A DNA stretch of 64,000 bases from Selaginella moellendorffii (GCF_000143415.4 NW_003314270.1:2262290-2326289), one strand, 5' to 3'; positions 33,665 to 45,781 are shown, counted from the stretch's first letter. Program-made: numbers and translations. Notes: generated from the sequence alone by a model not told the origin.

Positions 33665-35100
33665 GCTATAGTGCACCTAAATTTAGAGATAAACTCCAAG
33701 CGTGTTGCACTACGAAATGAGGGTCCAGTACAATTCCACGAGCACCAGCTCCCCATATCTGGCATCTGCACTCAAAATGGTGTCAAACAGTGTCTAGAAC
33801 AATTTTGGCATACCAATGGCCTAACGCAAAGAGGAGGGTACCCCACCAACTAGAGTAGTGTGGAGCTTGGGCTTAGACCTAAGCCGGATGCAAAACAAGG
33901 AACAATACAGCCTAGTGGGAACCAAATTAATATCTCAGATGGTCGAACATGCATTCCAACCACTATCCATACTATACATTTAGACCCCCCTTCCTTGAGG
34001 AACACATGCTTTGGGCTTTCACCCCAAGCCTCCCTTAGTACCAGGAGTTAGTCTCTAGGACAAACTCGAAACTTACTAAATATAAAATGTCCCTAGATTG
34101 CGAATTTGGACATGGGACGAACACCATCGTGTTCAAGCCAATCTCTACATTCCATAAATATGCTAAATAAGTGAATCTAGACACTTTCCATAAATAGCAT
34201 TTAGGACCAAAATGAGACTAATACAAAGGGCATGATAGCGAAGGTGTTTGGCAGACACGATAAGGTATCATCCAGAGATATTAAGGGACTAGTCTCAATA
34301 TGCGAGGGTTCTTGTTAATAACCAGTGCAAGACATAATGAGACGGGAACTCTTTACTGAGCTAAGTATGCTTAACTAATAGCACGTAGGAATTCTATCCT
34401 TATACTTGTTAGGTCTAAGTACACTCGAAATGCCTAATTAACTCCACTAGCACAAGAGGGGATACCAAAGGGATCCAATTGTACCGACCTCCTACCATTA
34501 TGGTAGTAAGGAAAGAGTGTCTGTAATGACTAGCCAACAAGTATCTTTTGATACCCAAAGTCACATTCATGACACTCTCCCCCCCTTGGGGAAGATTGAC
34601 ATCCTCGTTGAATGAACAAGAGAAACAAAACTTTTAATTTATAAAAATATAATACTTTATTAATTTGCAAGATTTATTACAATATTTACAAGTTTTAAGC
34701 TAGGCTTTATTGTGATTCTCATACTCCGTGACAAGCTCACGAGCATGTGTAAGATTCTTAAGAGGTTCTCAAGTTGATTTATGAGATGGGTAACTTTTCC
34801 ACTTAACTAGATATTCCTTCGCACGAGCCCGTCTCTAAAACCAAAAATTCAAAATAGCTTCAACTTTGTATTCTGGTCCACTGTCCATAACATCCATAGT
34901 GTAAGGAGCCAAGAGATTGGCATGAAATACATTATAAACATTGGACATCTCCACAAGAAGATCCAACCGATAGAATACATCACCAATTCATTTCAACACC
35001 CGATAGGGTTTAACATATCTCAATAACAACTTCCGAGACAAAGATCCCTTAATGTTCAAGTTTTGGGAAGATAGCCACACATGATCTCCCATTTGATAAG
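33665..35100 (-). mobile_element. Decayed chromodomain Ty3/gypsy remnant (chromovirus)
   Basis: On the minus strand from 35100, an integrase C terminus (LLLRYVKPYRVL) leads into a chromodomain: EYKVEAIL, then ARAKEYLVKWKSYPSH and EPLKNLTHARELVTEYE, with two stops where Trp or Gln codons are expected. A G-rich polypurine tract (34576-34588) and an LTR beginning TGTCATGAATG (34574) follow. The LTR runs about 0.9 kb to 33665, where gypsy copy 2 sequence begins. This is a different family from copies 1-3, whose pol lacks a chromodomain. Confidence 0.72.
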
Positions 35101-35835
35101 TGTAAGCTTCTGAATTTAGACTTCCCGGGTGTAAGTTCCTTAATTTAGACTTCCCGGGAAGTCACGAGGGCATAAACGTGCATAAGGGTTCAAATTAAAA
35201 GGGAAAGGGCCCATGAATAAAAGTGCACCTTTTTTTTAATCTGCCCTCGTGAAAAAGTTGAGAGTTGAAACTCTCTCGAGAGCCTTGCTCTCTTGACACC
35301 CTACCTCTTGGGTCGATCCTAGCTAAAGCAAACTGGATCTACCAAATATCAATTAATATGTTGTGCGATTCCCTTAAGCTAAAGCAAACTGGACCTGCTA
35401 AATGTCAATTAAAAGTTAAGAGTTGCAGCTCTCTCGAGAGCCCTACTCTCTTGACACCCTACCTCTTGGGTCGATCCCAGCTAAAGCAAACTGGATCTAC
35501 CAAATATCAATTAACATGTTGTGCGATTCCCCTAAGCTAAAGCAAACTGGACCTGCTAAATGTCAATTAACATGTGGTGTGATTCTCCTAAGCCAACCAA
35601 CAAAGTCGGACCCGAGACCCCTCTAATACCAAATGTAAGCTCTTGAATTTAAACTTCTCGGGAGGTCACCCAACCCAATACTATTCAAACCCAAGGACAC
35701 TTAATCCCAAGTATCCCAAACCCCTTAACTGATTGGAAAAGGGGGTGCACTCTTATTCATGGGCCCTTTCCTTCTATATTTGAACCCTATGGATCATCTC
35801 TCAAGTCGTTCCCTTTAGTTGTTTACATATGCCTA
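35101..35835 (-). repeat. Small LTR family (TGTAAGCTC) with tandem and inverted segments
   Basis: TGTAAGCTC-type LTR text begins at 35634 and near 35100. Beside 35634 the minus strand reads TGGTATTAGAGG, a near initiator-Met primer site. The interior holds a roughly 160 bp unit twice in tandem (about 35240-35403 and 35415-35575). The stretch 35201-35229 is the reverse complement of 35744-35771, so part is inverted. Another LTR of this family lies at 32716-32920. No coding sequence. Confidence 0.6.
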
Positions 35836-37146
35836 TCATAATTCTCCTGTTTTATGCAGGTATATGGGATATCATCGTGTGATCAAGAAGCTATATAAGC
35901 TTTTTTATTGGCTGGAGATGCAATGTGATGTTATCTAGTATATGCGTAGTTGCATTTGGTGCCAAGCTCGAAATACTCCCCCTCGTGCTATAGAAAGATG
36001 GTTGGAGTCAATTACAATTTCCCATCCATTTGAGTTGGTGGTGTTTGATCTTATGGGACTTTTTCCACAATTGACTATTGGCAATGAGTATATTATTATT
36101 GCTTTTGACTACTTGACTCGTTGGGTAAAAGTTAGTGCTCTTGTTAGCAGCTCTATAACTACTATTAAATACTTCCTTCTTAATCGAGTGGTGGCTCTAC
36201 ATTCTTGTCTGGAGTAGATTTTTTTAGATAATAGTCCCATATTTATGGTTGAGGCATTTCATGTTTTGACATCTCAGCTAGGGATATGCCACGCTTTCAC
36301 AAGTGTTTGTCATCCACAGTCTGACAGTTTAGTGGAATGACTCGTTCGGACATTCAAATGGATGATCATAAAACATGTGACCTTTCAACATTTGAGTTGG
36401 GATAGTTATTTGTGCTCTCTTTGGTATGCATATGTTATAAGGGCGCAAAGTTCTATTAATGCTTCACTATGTGAACTTTTATATGGTTATAATCTAATAA
36501 TACCAATGGAGTTGAGTTTACCTTTGCAATTGCCACAAGTTGCCTATGCTAGATCATGGGATCATTATTTCATGAGCTTTCTTCCACCTGTCCTAACAGA
36601 GTTTGCCATGCGTACAAGTGGAACAACAACAGCATTACAATTCCTATCATTGTCCACATGTGGAGTACAAAGTGGATGACTTGGTGTTAGTCACAGTATG
36701 TGGTTTATCTAAGGGGCTCTTTGCTCTATGGAAAAGACTATATTCGGTGTTGTAGCAAATTGGATTGCAAGTTTATGAGATTTGGCATGAGGTCCAATAT
36801 GCCGATCCTCCAGAAATTATGCATATATAACGGATGAAACATTTCATACAAAGGGATTAGGAACAACTGGTACCATTTACATATCCATCGATGCCTCCTT
36901 TTGATATTCCTCTAGATCCAAACCTATCTACAAGAGAATCCTGATAGTCTTTCATTATTCTGAAAGGAGGGGATGATATAAGGTCTAAGTATATAGTTAT
37001 AATGCTATATACTAATATTAACATAGTAGGATTTTGGTTGCCATTGCATTAGTTTCAATTTAGACCACTCACTCCTATAGATAAGCTAGGGTTTTTAAGC
37101 TAATTAATATACATTTTTTTACCTTTTTATATTCCATGCACTCATA
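35836..37146 (+). mobile_element. Decayed gypsy copy 3, opposite orientation
   Basis: The plus strand carries integrase of the same family as copy 1: GYHRVIKKL, CIWCQARNTPP, FELVVFDLMG, GNEYIIIAFDYLTRWV, then ASLCELLYGY and the C-terminal barrel, broken by several stops and frameshifts. A purine tract (36963-36972) abuts an LTR at 36977-37146 that matches the reverse complement of the 175 bp copy 1 LTR, with most CG lost to TG/CA. Everything upstream of integrase is absent. Confidence 0.8.
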
Positions 37147-37917
37147 GTATAATTTTAATTACAAATAAAAAACAATTATAAGGTACTAAATAAAAGTAAT
37201 AATTGTTATTTTATGTATTTGATAAATAGATATTTTACTTATAGCTCAATTTTTAATATTAATAAATATGAATTATAAATAGGTTTAAAATTAAAAATTA
37301 TTAATTTTAAATATGATTTTTACTAGTAGGAGGATTTAAATAGAAAAATATAAATGATTATGATTTAATTATAAATATAAATAACATAACAGTAGTAAAT
37401 AAAAAAATATAGCTAAATTAAATTTTAGCATTTAAATTAAAGTAAATCAAGTTAAATCTAAATCAAGTTAATCAATTTATCTTGATATAGAGCAAGTGGA
37501 GGACTGGTTGTTTTTATCAAAATATTTTTTATAGTGATTTAATCATTAACAATATAGGTTTGAAATAAGAAAGGGCTAGAGCTAGAGCAATCTTGTACAA
37601 ATGAGAATTAAAAAAAATGCTATTTCAAAATAATTAGCAGACCAAACACCTAGCAACTGTTTTCATGTATCATGCTTAAAAGGTTTTAATTACATTTCTA
37701 AATTGTAAATTTACTATTGGCAATTCAAAATAGTGAAACCAGCCAATCCTTTTCCCGAAGTTACTAATCCATTCTCTCCACCAAACAAACAATGAGAGCT
37801 CATCTGGGCCGGATGCATTTGCAACTTGCAAAATAATTTTTTTAATTTTAAACCTATTTATAATTCATATTTAAATTATTTATTAATATTAATAAATTGA
37901 GCTATAAGTAAAAATTC
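37147..37917. other. AT-rich spacer
   Basis: Long A/T tracts with no coding potential or recognisable repeat. Confidence 0.5.
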
Positions 37918-37990
37918 CGCCGGCCGTGGGGCTCGAACCCACGACCACAAGGTTAAGAGCCTTGCGCTCTACCAACTGAGCTAGGCCGGC
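37918..37990 (-). tRNA. tRNA-Lys (anticodon CTT)
   Basis: 73 nt on the minus strand. Seven-base acceptor stem GCCGGCC/GGCCGGC, D-arm with TAGCTCAGTTGGTAGAGC (A box), anticodon stem CAAGG/CCTTG around loop CTCTTAA with anticodon CTT, and T-arm GTGGG-TTCGAGC-CCCAC (B box). A T5 run follows the 3' end (37914-37910), a normal Pol III terminator. No intron. Appears functional. Confidence 0.96.
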
Positions 37991-38145
37991 TCTTGACATT
38001 CGAAGGAAGAGAGTGTCATCTGAGGCTTTATTATAAAGATCCGCCTGAAATCGGGATCGAACCCGCAACCACAGGGAAAAACAAAAATTTTCGTGGTCCA
38101 TCAGGTGGCCAGCAACTTTGCCAGACCTGCGCGTCTTCTTTACGC
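37991..38145 (-). repeat. tRNA-derived SINE-like sequence or tRNA pseudogene
   Basis: The minus strand contains an A-box-like TGGCAAAGTTGCTGG (38123-38109) and, about 50 nt on, an exact B box GGTTCGATCCC. The part between cannot form a normal anticodon arm and includes a T-rich stretch. It ends at the start of the tRNA-Lys gene. A SINE head is more likely than a functional tRNA. Confidence 0.4.
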
Positions 38146-38268
38146 CAGCGTCGTATTACATTTCGCGTCATTGTTTTCCCCTGGATCAAAAAATGTGGAT
38201 CATACATAATATACATACCATGTGCCTAGCCTAGGTAGCACAATTAACAGCATCCACATGTGTCTTCT

Positions 38269-38790
38269 TCACCATTGCTTGGGAAATTTGTACCGCTTCG
38301 CTCCATCAGAATCACGATGAGCTTCTTCCGGATCGAAGTAGCCACCGCCGCCATAGCCACACAGCCCGAATTCGCAAGCCACATTGCGGTGGCACGAAGT
38401 GTTGCACCTCCCGCAGTGTCGGGAACTGGTCATGAGATCGACGCATTCTCCTCCGCAGCAGCTGAGGCCGTAGGAGCAGGCCCTGCTGCAAGCCCCGCAG
38501 TTGTTGCCGTCGCTCTGTGTCTGCTTGCACACCCAGTTGAAACAGCACACGCCTGGCCCCTCTGGATTCCTGCTTAAGTCGCTGCACACGCTCGCATTGT
38601 TGTGGCACCGCACCTCGTCCTCCTGGTGGTAATGGTGGTGGTAAAAGTTGGATCTCAAAAAGTTGGAGTGTGTCGCTGCCGGGAAGAACTTGCTGCGTTT
38701 GCTACGACTGCTGTAAGTGCCGCTGGAGCCTGCTACTACTACTACTAATGTTGCTAGAATTACTAGACACCATGTAGCTCGTTGGGGCAT
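38269..38790 (-). CDS. STIG1-like secreted cysteine-rich protein
   Basis: Intronless, 173 residues. Residues 1-22 form a signal peptide (hydrophobic VILATLVVVVAGS). After a Ser/His-rich spacer comes the cysteine-rich STIG1 domain with about 15 Cys in the family pattern (GVCCFNWVC, NNCGACSRAC, LSCCGGECVDL, HCGRCNTSC, CEFGLCGYG). Such proteins are secreted to the apoplast; angiosperm STIG1 acts in stigma exudate and pollen tube growth. In a plant without flowers the role must differ (inference). Confidence 0.9.
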   Translation of the reverse strand: MPQRATWCLVILATLVVVVAGSSGTYSSRSKRSKFFPAATHSNFLRSNFYHHHYHQEDEVRCHNNASVCSDLSRNPEGPGVCCFNWVCKQTQSDGNNCGACSRACSYGLSCCGGECVDLMTSSRHCGRCNTSCHRNVACEFGLCGYGGGGYFDPEEAHRDSDGAKRYKFPKQW

Positions 38791-40152
38791 CCTCTGCTGC
38801 TTTCCTTTCTAGAACCGTCACACTGCCCCGTAGATCAGACTCCCCCTGTATAACTCGTGATGCACCGGAAATGCGATATGATTTTGCAATCCCCGAGATG
38901 TTTCAGATTTGGTGTAGAGTCCTGTAAACTGGACAAGCAAAAACATGAGAATGTCCATTGCAATGCTCGACTTACTCAAGGATTTGGAGCCAACGAGAAG
39001 CAGACGAAGTCATTTCCAATTGCTCTATCTCCAACTATGTGCCGCGAAATCGCCAGCTAGCTGCCCTGAACCTGGAATCAATTGAGCAAACGCGCAGCAA
39101 ACAGAAAAGACGAAGGGAAGAAAGCACTGGATACAGAGGCGGACAGCAGACCAGCACTCGTAAACAAGCATGGTTCCTTTTTCTTGTTTTCTCTAAGTAA
39201 AGATTCACGAGATGAAAAGTACCACTCTCCTACCTCTGACCACTGCCGGATCGGATTACTCAGGAAATTTATTTTCAAATCATCTCTAAAAACCAACGGA
39301 AAGCAATTATAAGATCTGCTATAAGATCACACACCAGATCCTGACATTCCCAGCAAGATGACTTGGTAAAGTAAGAACAAATGAGGCACATCAGCATCAG
39401 GAAAGCCCAAACTTAACAACTAAACCAGAGTGTAAGAAGAATGCATTATATAATACTCGGGGTAGTAGTAGACGGTGAGTGGTAGAATGAATGCCACTGC
39501 TGGCTGGCAATGAGCACGAGCATCAAGGTGACGCAGAAAGACTTTACAGGCAGGGCAGCTCGCTGCAGGAGGAGGACCAAATGCATGAAGCAAGTAAATG
39601 GAATCACTACGTGTTCTTACCTGACTGATATCAAAAGACAAAGTGGCTGATTCACTCGGCTCTCCTGCTTAAACAGGAACATCTACAGAACGCAAGTCAA
39701 TACAAAAACATAAAAAGAAAGACCGACGTACCTTTGCAGCCTTTTCTTTCTGTCAGATCAGATGGTCTTTGATACAAAAGCCCACAAAGTCGTAGAGACC
39801 CAGGAAAGCAAAGCATTACCAAACCGCCTTCGCTTTGGAAGTAGCGCACTAGAGTGAAAAAGCAGACTAGCAAATTTTCCATTTGCTTATAGTAAAGGAA
39901 GAAAAACAGCCAGAGCCCAGCAAGGTGCAGTAATTTACAGTTATCCCCACCCCGCTGCTCTCACTCTTCTCTCTTCCTTCTCGTTTTGTTCTTCTGCTCT
40001 GACTCAAAAATTCAGGCTGCTGCTGCGATGCCACACCCTGTCTTATTGGAATCCCTCACCGAAACGTAGAAAAAAATTAAACAAAGAAAAGAGCTCTCCC
40101 ACTAAGTTACTTTCTCCGAAGACCCAAGCAAGATTAAGACGAGAAAGCCATC
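38791..40152. other. Intergenic, no gene recognised
   Basis: 1.36 kb between two minus-strand genes. Only short frames without family signatures. Probably the STIG1-like promoter and the 3' UTR of the upstream gene. Confidence 0.45.
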
Positions 40153-40732
40153 CTAGCCCAGAGCAGGAATATCTCCATCCAAGACCTTGCTATCGCTGGT
40201 GGAATCAACGCACCTCAGCAAGCCGTAGAGCCTCAACCTTAGTTGATCGCTGTGCTTGTCCCCAGGGCTGGCACACTTGAAGGCCGCATTGTACTGCGTG
40301 AAAAGCCGGCTCACTTCTTCGCACAGCAGCGTGATGGAATCTGCCGCTGCCGCTCGGTTGGCCTCCACCGCTGCGGCTTCCAGCGCTGTGGCCGGCTTCC
40401 TCTTGCAATCCTGGAAATATTTCGCAAAGATAGACACCAGAAAAAATATTTCGATCGATCGATCGCTGTCATCGGAATAGCAGACTTACCGCGCTGGAGT
40501 CATCGTAGAGGAGATTGTCGTGAACCACGACTCCAGCCGAGACAGGACGATCGAATTCCGCGCAAGAAGCGCGCCGCTTGCGGATCTCCTCCTCCTCGAC
40601 CAAGCCGCTCAGTGCGCCCAAGGCAATGCCGCTGCTCTCGCCGGCTCGGCAACACATCCTCCCGGGCGCCGCTAGAGCCCTAATTCCCAGAGCACTGAAT
40701 CTGACGGTCAGGCCCTCTCCACGTGGAGGCAT
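40153..40732 (-). CDS. Small two-exon protein of unknown function
   Basis: Exon 40732-40490 joins exon 40410-40153 in phase 0 with good GT-AG borders, giving 166 residues. If the internal Met at 40657 is used it is 141. The second exon is an amphipathic Ala/Glu-rich helix (ATALEAAAVEANRAAAA) followed by LLCEEVSRLF. No known domain, signal peptide or membrane segment. The splice signals and in-frame junction support a real gene; the start is ambiguous. Confidence 0.55.
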
Positions 40733-40980
40733 TTAAAATTCCATGATATTTTGACCGTTGGAATGTTTTACCTCTAGCAGCCATAGTTAATTTTTGCAAG
40801 CACGAAACTTCACTCCAAACCAAGGAAATAATATATTCGTTGCCAGCACAAAGTCCTTTTAAGTGCTCCCATGGCAGAAAAGGAAAGAATCTTATTCACA
40901 AGAACAAGCAGAGGTGGAAGAACGAACTTTTTTCTTTCTTCCTTTTCAACTTTTTTCTCTCTTCCTTCAAACTTTACTCT

Positions 40981-42275
40981 CTAAAGCGAGGTCTCGTCCT
41001 TGAAAATCCAACTGAACTCCCGGTTCTTGTGAAGAGCATGCGTTCCCAGTTTCCCAAATCTCTCCTCCGATCTCTCCGCTAGCCTCTGGAAGCGCGCGGG
41101 AAGATTGCATACGTAGTCCTGTGCTCGCTGTGCCTCGCCTCTCAATCCACCCAAGCTTCCCACCTTCCAGGCCTCGATGAGATGCTCCATGATGTTGGAG
41201 TAGTCGTGCGCCGTGTAGACTTTGCACTTCTGCGCCACGAACTTGTAGTCCTCGAACAAGTTCTCGTTCTCGCCGTCATGCATCAGGTGAGCCGGCATGG
41301 TGATCTTCTTCTGCATCATGTTTGCCAACGCCAGCATGGTGCCGTTTGGATCCAACTCGAACAGCTTCTCCACCACTCTGGTGTATGCGATCTCGTGTCG
41401 CTTCTCGTCCGAGGCGATGATCCCGCAGATGGTAGCCAGCTGCGAGTCGCCATACTCCTTCGCAAATCTGGCAGTGTTGCCGTGTGATACGAAAGTCGCG
41501 CGCTCTTGGAACGACGTGTAGATGAAACCGTTGTATGGATCATTGTCTATATGTGTCGCCTGGAAGAGGAAGATGAAGAACACAACCGGATGAGAAAAAA
41601 ACAGCTCCAAAACTTGAGATTTGATCTTACCATGCCGGCACCGATGAGATTTTGGATCGTCTTCTCGATGGCTCTCATGTTGACTCTGCCTGTTAGATAC
41701 AAGTACTTGTTAAGAAGATCACCATGCCTGTTCTCCTCTGCCGTCCAAGCTCGTATCCATGTCGCCCAAGGAGACGCACTCCCCCCTGTTTCATCTCTCA
41801 CGCCTTCAAAGGTGTTGAGAACCGTCTGGTACGTCGGGAGAGCTTCTTCCGTGATCATGTCCCCGACCAGACAAACCAGGTAGTCACGCGGAAGCTCTTT
41901 CGTCCGCTGCCTGAGATCAACCACTTCGTCCATGAAGCCGTCTGAGGATGAATCCGGCAAGAAGTCCTGAGGCTGCCAGCATTTGTTGACAGGCTTGAGC
42001 AGCGGCAACATCTTCTCCTCGGCCCATCCCTCTAAACTCTTGAACACTTGTACTTTTTCGGGAGCGACGTAGCACTTCCTGCTAGCAGACTCTATCGTTC
42101 TCGGCAACCCGGACACGTCCACTTCCCTGCACCAGCCACCAAGAGTTTCACGAATCGATTCATGAGAAGTCTGCACAACAAACCTGGCCGCAACGAAGGC
42201 CACACTGCCGGAACATCTCACGCTTGCTCTAGGAGCCAGCAGCGACGTTCCTGGTAGCGAAACTCCAGTCTCCAT
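40981..42275 (-). CDS. Plastid stearoyl-[acyl-carrier-protein] 9-desaturase
   Basis: Introduces the delta-9 double bond into stearoyl-ACP in the chloroplast stroma using ferredoxin (family knowledge). Exons 42275-41631 and 41559-40981 join in phase 0, 407 residues. Residues 1-50 resemble a transit peptide. The di-iron ligands are present: TAEENRHG (first EExxH) and SDEKRHE (second), plus the conserved QPQDFLPD and [16 protein letters not shown] regions. The Met at 42275 (METG) is chosen because the upstream open frame is hydrophobic and A-rich, probably leader or intron. Which double-bond position or chain length it prefers cannot be read from sequence. Confidence 0.94.
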
Positions 42276-42482
42276 ATTCGGCTCCTGCCAACACAAGGGG
42301 TTAGAAGAGCACACGGAAATAAAACATGAAGCAAACCTGTGCATGCATGCACCTTTGTCCACGTGGCCACTCCCGAAAAACTTAAAAGCAAGAGAACGAA
42401 AAAAAAAGCGAAAAGGCAAAAAACAAAACAGCACAAAAAAAAAAAGCAATATGCATTTCACAGTTGCTAATGCCGACTTACA

Positions 42483-45334
42483 TCACCTGGGGAAAACTTT
42501 CTCGATGAAATCCTGAAACCTCTTTGCGTACATACTTGGATCGACTGCGGAGATGGAGACTGCGTCGAACTGCAACGATTTGTACGTGTGCTCCACCCAC
42601 TTGGTGATGTCGTAGCGCTGCAAGATGTCAATAACTCCAAAGTACAGCACCACGTCATAGACTTCTCCAAAAGACTCCTCTTGACCACCGTCGTGTGGTG
42701 CCTCTCGGTCAGCTCTAGCGGGCATGTTCACGCCAAGCTGGATTCGTAGCCTTGCAGTGCCGGGAAGAAGTAAATCAACCTCTTCGTTTCCAGCGGGTTT
42801 TAACGGACTGCCCCGGACGTGAGATCCCGGGGTTGTTGCCCCTGATTCTCCCGTTGGACTAGCTCCGTGAGCTACTAGAACAAGGCTCTTGGATGGCCAA
42901 TCCTCCTCTACAGAAACGGAAAGAAAAGTAAGAACAAACTTGATATGAGGCGAGCAAACTTGATATGAAGTACCAATGTCGGACTTGTTGATTTTCTTGG
43001 GGAAGGTCACCGGTGAGAAAACAGCTGGATACTGGGGTGCTCGGAAGTGAACGCCCAGAAGAAGACTATAATCCATAATCCTCTGGGATTCCAGAAACTT
43101 TGCATCCAGCTCGATTTGCCTGGTTATAAGATGATTAGAAGCCAGACATCAATGGTAAATCATGTACCTCATGAATGTATCGCGCCAAGTAGGCTCTAGA
43201 TGAAACACGAAGTCCAAGTCCAAGTCTTTCAACGTCGTGTTTTCATCAATGTCGACATTTTCCGTCGACCGCCCCAGCGACGACCCCTTCAAATCGAACC
43301 TCCGGTGTATACGAAGGTCTGTGCAGAACATGTTTCCCATTACTACAAAACGAACCTGTAAAAGCACATGTTAGACTGTAATTGCATTTAAGGACCAAAC
43401 CTTTCGCCCCCCCTGAGGCTTGATACGATGAAGGCCAAAAAACTTTGTAATCAAGGTGTTCTCGTGTACAAGTACATGATCATAATAAGAAGCAAGCATA
43501 TCAAGTAGGACCTGAACAGAAGAGCTGAGCATCCACGAAACAGAAAGTCCAATATTTCGTACCTCGACTTCCGACTTGCGCATGGTCTTGATTATGAATC
43601 GATCGTCGTGCGATAGATAGAAGACGCTGCCACTCTTGCCCGGAGAAGAAAGTTCTCGAAGAGCATCGTTTCCACAAAGAGAGAGCATATAATCAGCAGC
43701 ATCGATTTTGAAAAGCTCTCTAAGGTGCCTGACATGCAACAAAAAAAACTGTACAGAGCGTCAAAAGATGAAATGCCAAATGGGAAATCGAAAGAGCTAA
43801 GGAAAAGTAGGACCTGAAGACCATTGGGCAATAATCTTTCCATTTGAAGTCCACTGACTGGTGCGAAGGCGTAAGTTGAGACCCTGCACGAGGAAAGTTC
43901 ATCCTGAATCTGGCTTTCCTCCCAAAGTTTGAAGGTTCAATATCATGCTTTGGCTCAGGTGTTATCTTTCCCACAGTATACCTGAACACGACGTACAAAC
44001 ACGATTAAAACTCTGAAACTTCAGGATAGATGGTACCTTATTCCCAGCTGCAAATTCAGCATAAGATCATAGCTCCTGTGTCCTTTGATAATTGTTTCTC
44101 CTGGCCTTTTAATCTCTTTCACATGCTTCTTATAACGCCGTTTCGTACTTTTCGGTGTGCTCGCAACATTAGCCGGTACCTTCTTGACGATTTCATTGAT
44201 CAGTACACCCTGAACGTACTCTCTTTCCACCACTGGATCTGCACCGTGGTACTCTTCACTATCAAAAATTCTCTCCGCAGAATCTGCCTGTAATGCCTTC
44301 TCTAGTGTAGTCTGCTCAGCCGAATAAGACTTCATCGGACCAAAATCATGCTGTTGCCGGATTGCTTGATCGAAATCAAGAGAAGGAGCTCGGTTCCTAC
44401 GTGTTGCCGCTACCTGTTTTCCTACCGTCGCATTCCTATCAAAACCTGCAGTATCTACACTAAAGCTGCCGGGCGGATAGTAGACTCCTTTGCCATCCTT
44501 CAGCCCTTTACTCCAGTTACCATTGTAGACTGTTCCGTCCGACCAAGTATACACACCGTGCCCGTTTTCCAGCCCATCCAGCCACTGCCCGTCGTAACAA
44601 TCACCAGAAGCCCAAGTAAGAACTCCCCTGCCGCACATCAAACCTCCTTTCCAGTCTCCCATATACTCGTTTCCATTCGCCCAAACATACCGACCGGGAC
44701 CTTCTTGAGCTCCATCCTTCCAAGACCCCTCGTAGACATCACCGTTTGCATAACGCTTCCGTCCCAGTCCATTCTTCAAGTTCATCTTCCAGCTGCCTTT
44801 GTACGTGGTGCCATCGGTCCCAGTAAAAGTTCCTGATCCATGCATGTAACCACACATGAAATCTCCCTCGTAAGTCGCCCCTGACGGCCAAGAGATCTTC
44901 CCTCTCCCTGTTTTCTTCCCCTTCCCCCACTGCCCCTCGTACATACACCCATCCGACCACAAGTACTTGCCGTCACCCTCCGGAATCCCACCTTCGAAGG
45001 AGCCGGCGTAGAAATCCCCGTTCGACAAATTCTTTTCACCTCTTCCGGACGTGCTGCTCTCGCAAAAGTCGCTGCGGCTCCCTGAAACTTCTATGCTTTC
45101 CTGGTTATGGAGCCCCATCTGGCTCGGCTCCACCGTCACCGGCATGAGATCACCATCGTTTTCAAACTCGGGAACCACGGACGACTTTCGCTTGGGAGCC
45201 TGGAAGAACTCAAGCACTGGGTCCTTGGCGACGATGACATTCCCAGCGTGGACGTAAGTAGCTGCGGCCCCTGCGCGATCAGCAATGAATGACAGCGTCA
45301 GCACAAAAAACTGGAGAGCCCAGAAAACGTTCAT
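42483..45334 (-). CDS. MORN-repeat phosphatidylinositol 4-phosphate 5-kinase
   Basis: Makes PI(4,5)P2 at the plasma membrane. Seven exons on the minus strand: 45334-44037, 43981-43814, 43728-43563, 43511-43401, 43355-43168, 43119-42974 and 42907-42483, all in frame, about 833 residues. The first exon carries eight MORN repeats (YEGxWxxGxxxGxGxxxWxxG type). The kinase part contains [17 protein letters not shown] (ATP-binding Lys), [12 protein letters not shown] and [12 protein letters not shown] (catalytic IMDYSL), and ends DFIEKVFPR. This is plant type-B PIP5K architecture. The first ~25 residues ([14 protein letters not shown]) look like a pyrimidine-rich intron read through up to an AG at 45271, so the true start is probably in an exon further upstream. 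Confidence 0.92.
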
Positions 45335-45781
45335 CGGTTACATTCTTTTACCTTTCATCTTATTCTGCTTCCCGAAAACCATTTAGGCTAGGAGAAAACC
45401 GAGATTACCAAATTCCCTGGAACCGAAGCACTGAAATCTAAGACCTAGAGGAAAAGGAGCAAAAGCAAAGAAATTCCACTCACCGCAGAGCCGGCGACTC
45501 GGCGCCTCGCGCACTGCCGCTCCACGATGTGTCCATCGCCTAGAGCGCGCTAGGCGAACCCCTCTTCACGCGCAAGAGAATGGGAAGCGCGGACGGCGGA
45601 GATCGTGTCACATTCTAGACATCCGACGGGCTGGACAAGGAGCCGTACGCATTGTGGAACCTTGACCTAGGGCTCCGATCAAATTAATCGTTACAATCGG
45701 ACATTCTTTACCCTTCCACATGGCACTATTGGATTGCGTGGAGTATATTCGGGATTATTGGATTGGATTTGGAGCTAGGGC
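45335..45781. other. Divergent promoter between PIP5K and UROD
   Basis: 447 bp. It contains, on the minus strand, an ATG (45534) followed by an open stretch and a GTGAGT donor near 45483, which could be the real first exon or 5' UTR of the PIP5K gene. The phases do not join cleanly to the AG at 45271, so I leave it unassigned. Confidence 0.4.

Noticed and set aside
42276..42461. N-terminal extension of the desaturase to 42461
   Set aside because: Hydrophobic Phe-rich translation of an A-rich leader or intron; the Met at 42275 starts a normal transit peptide.
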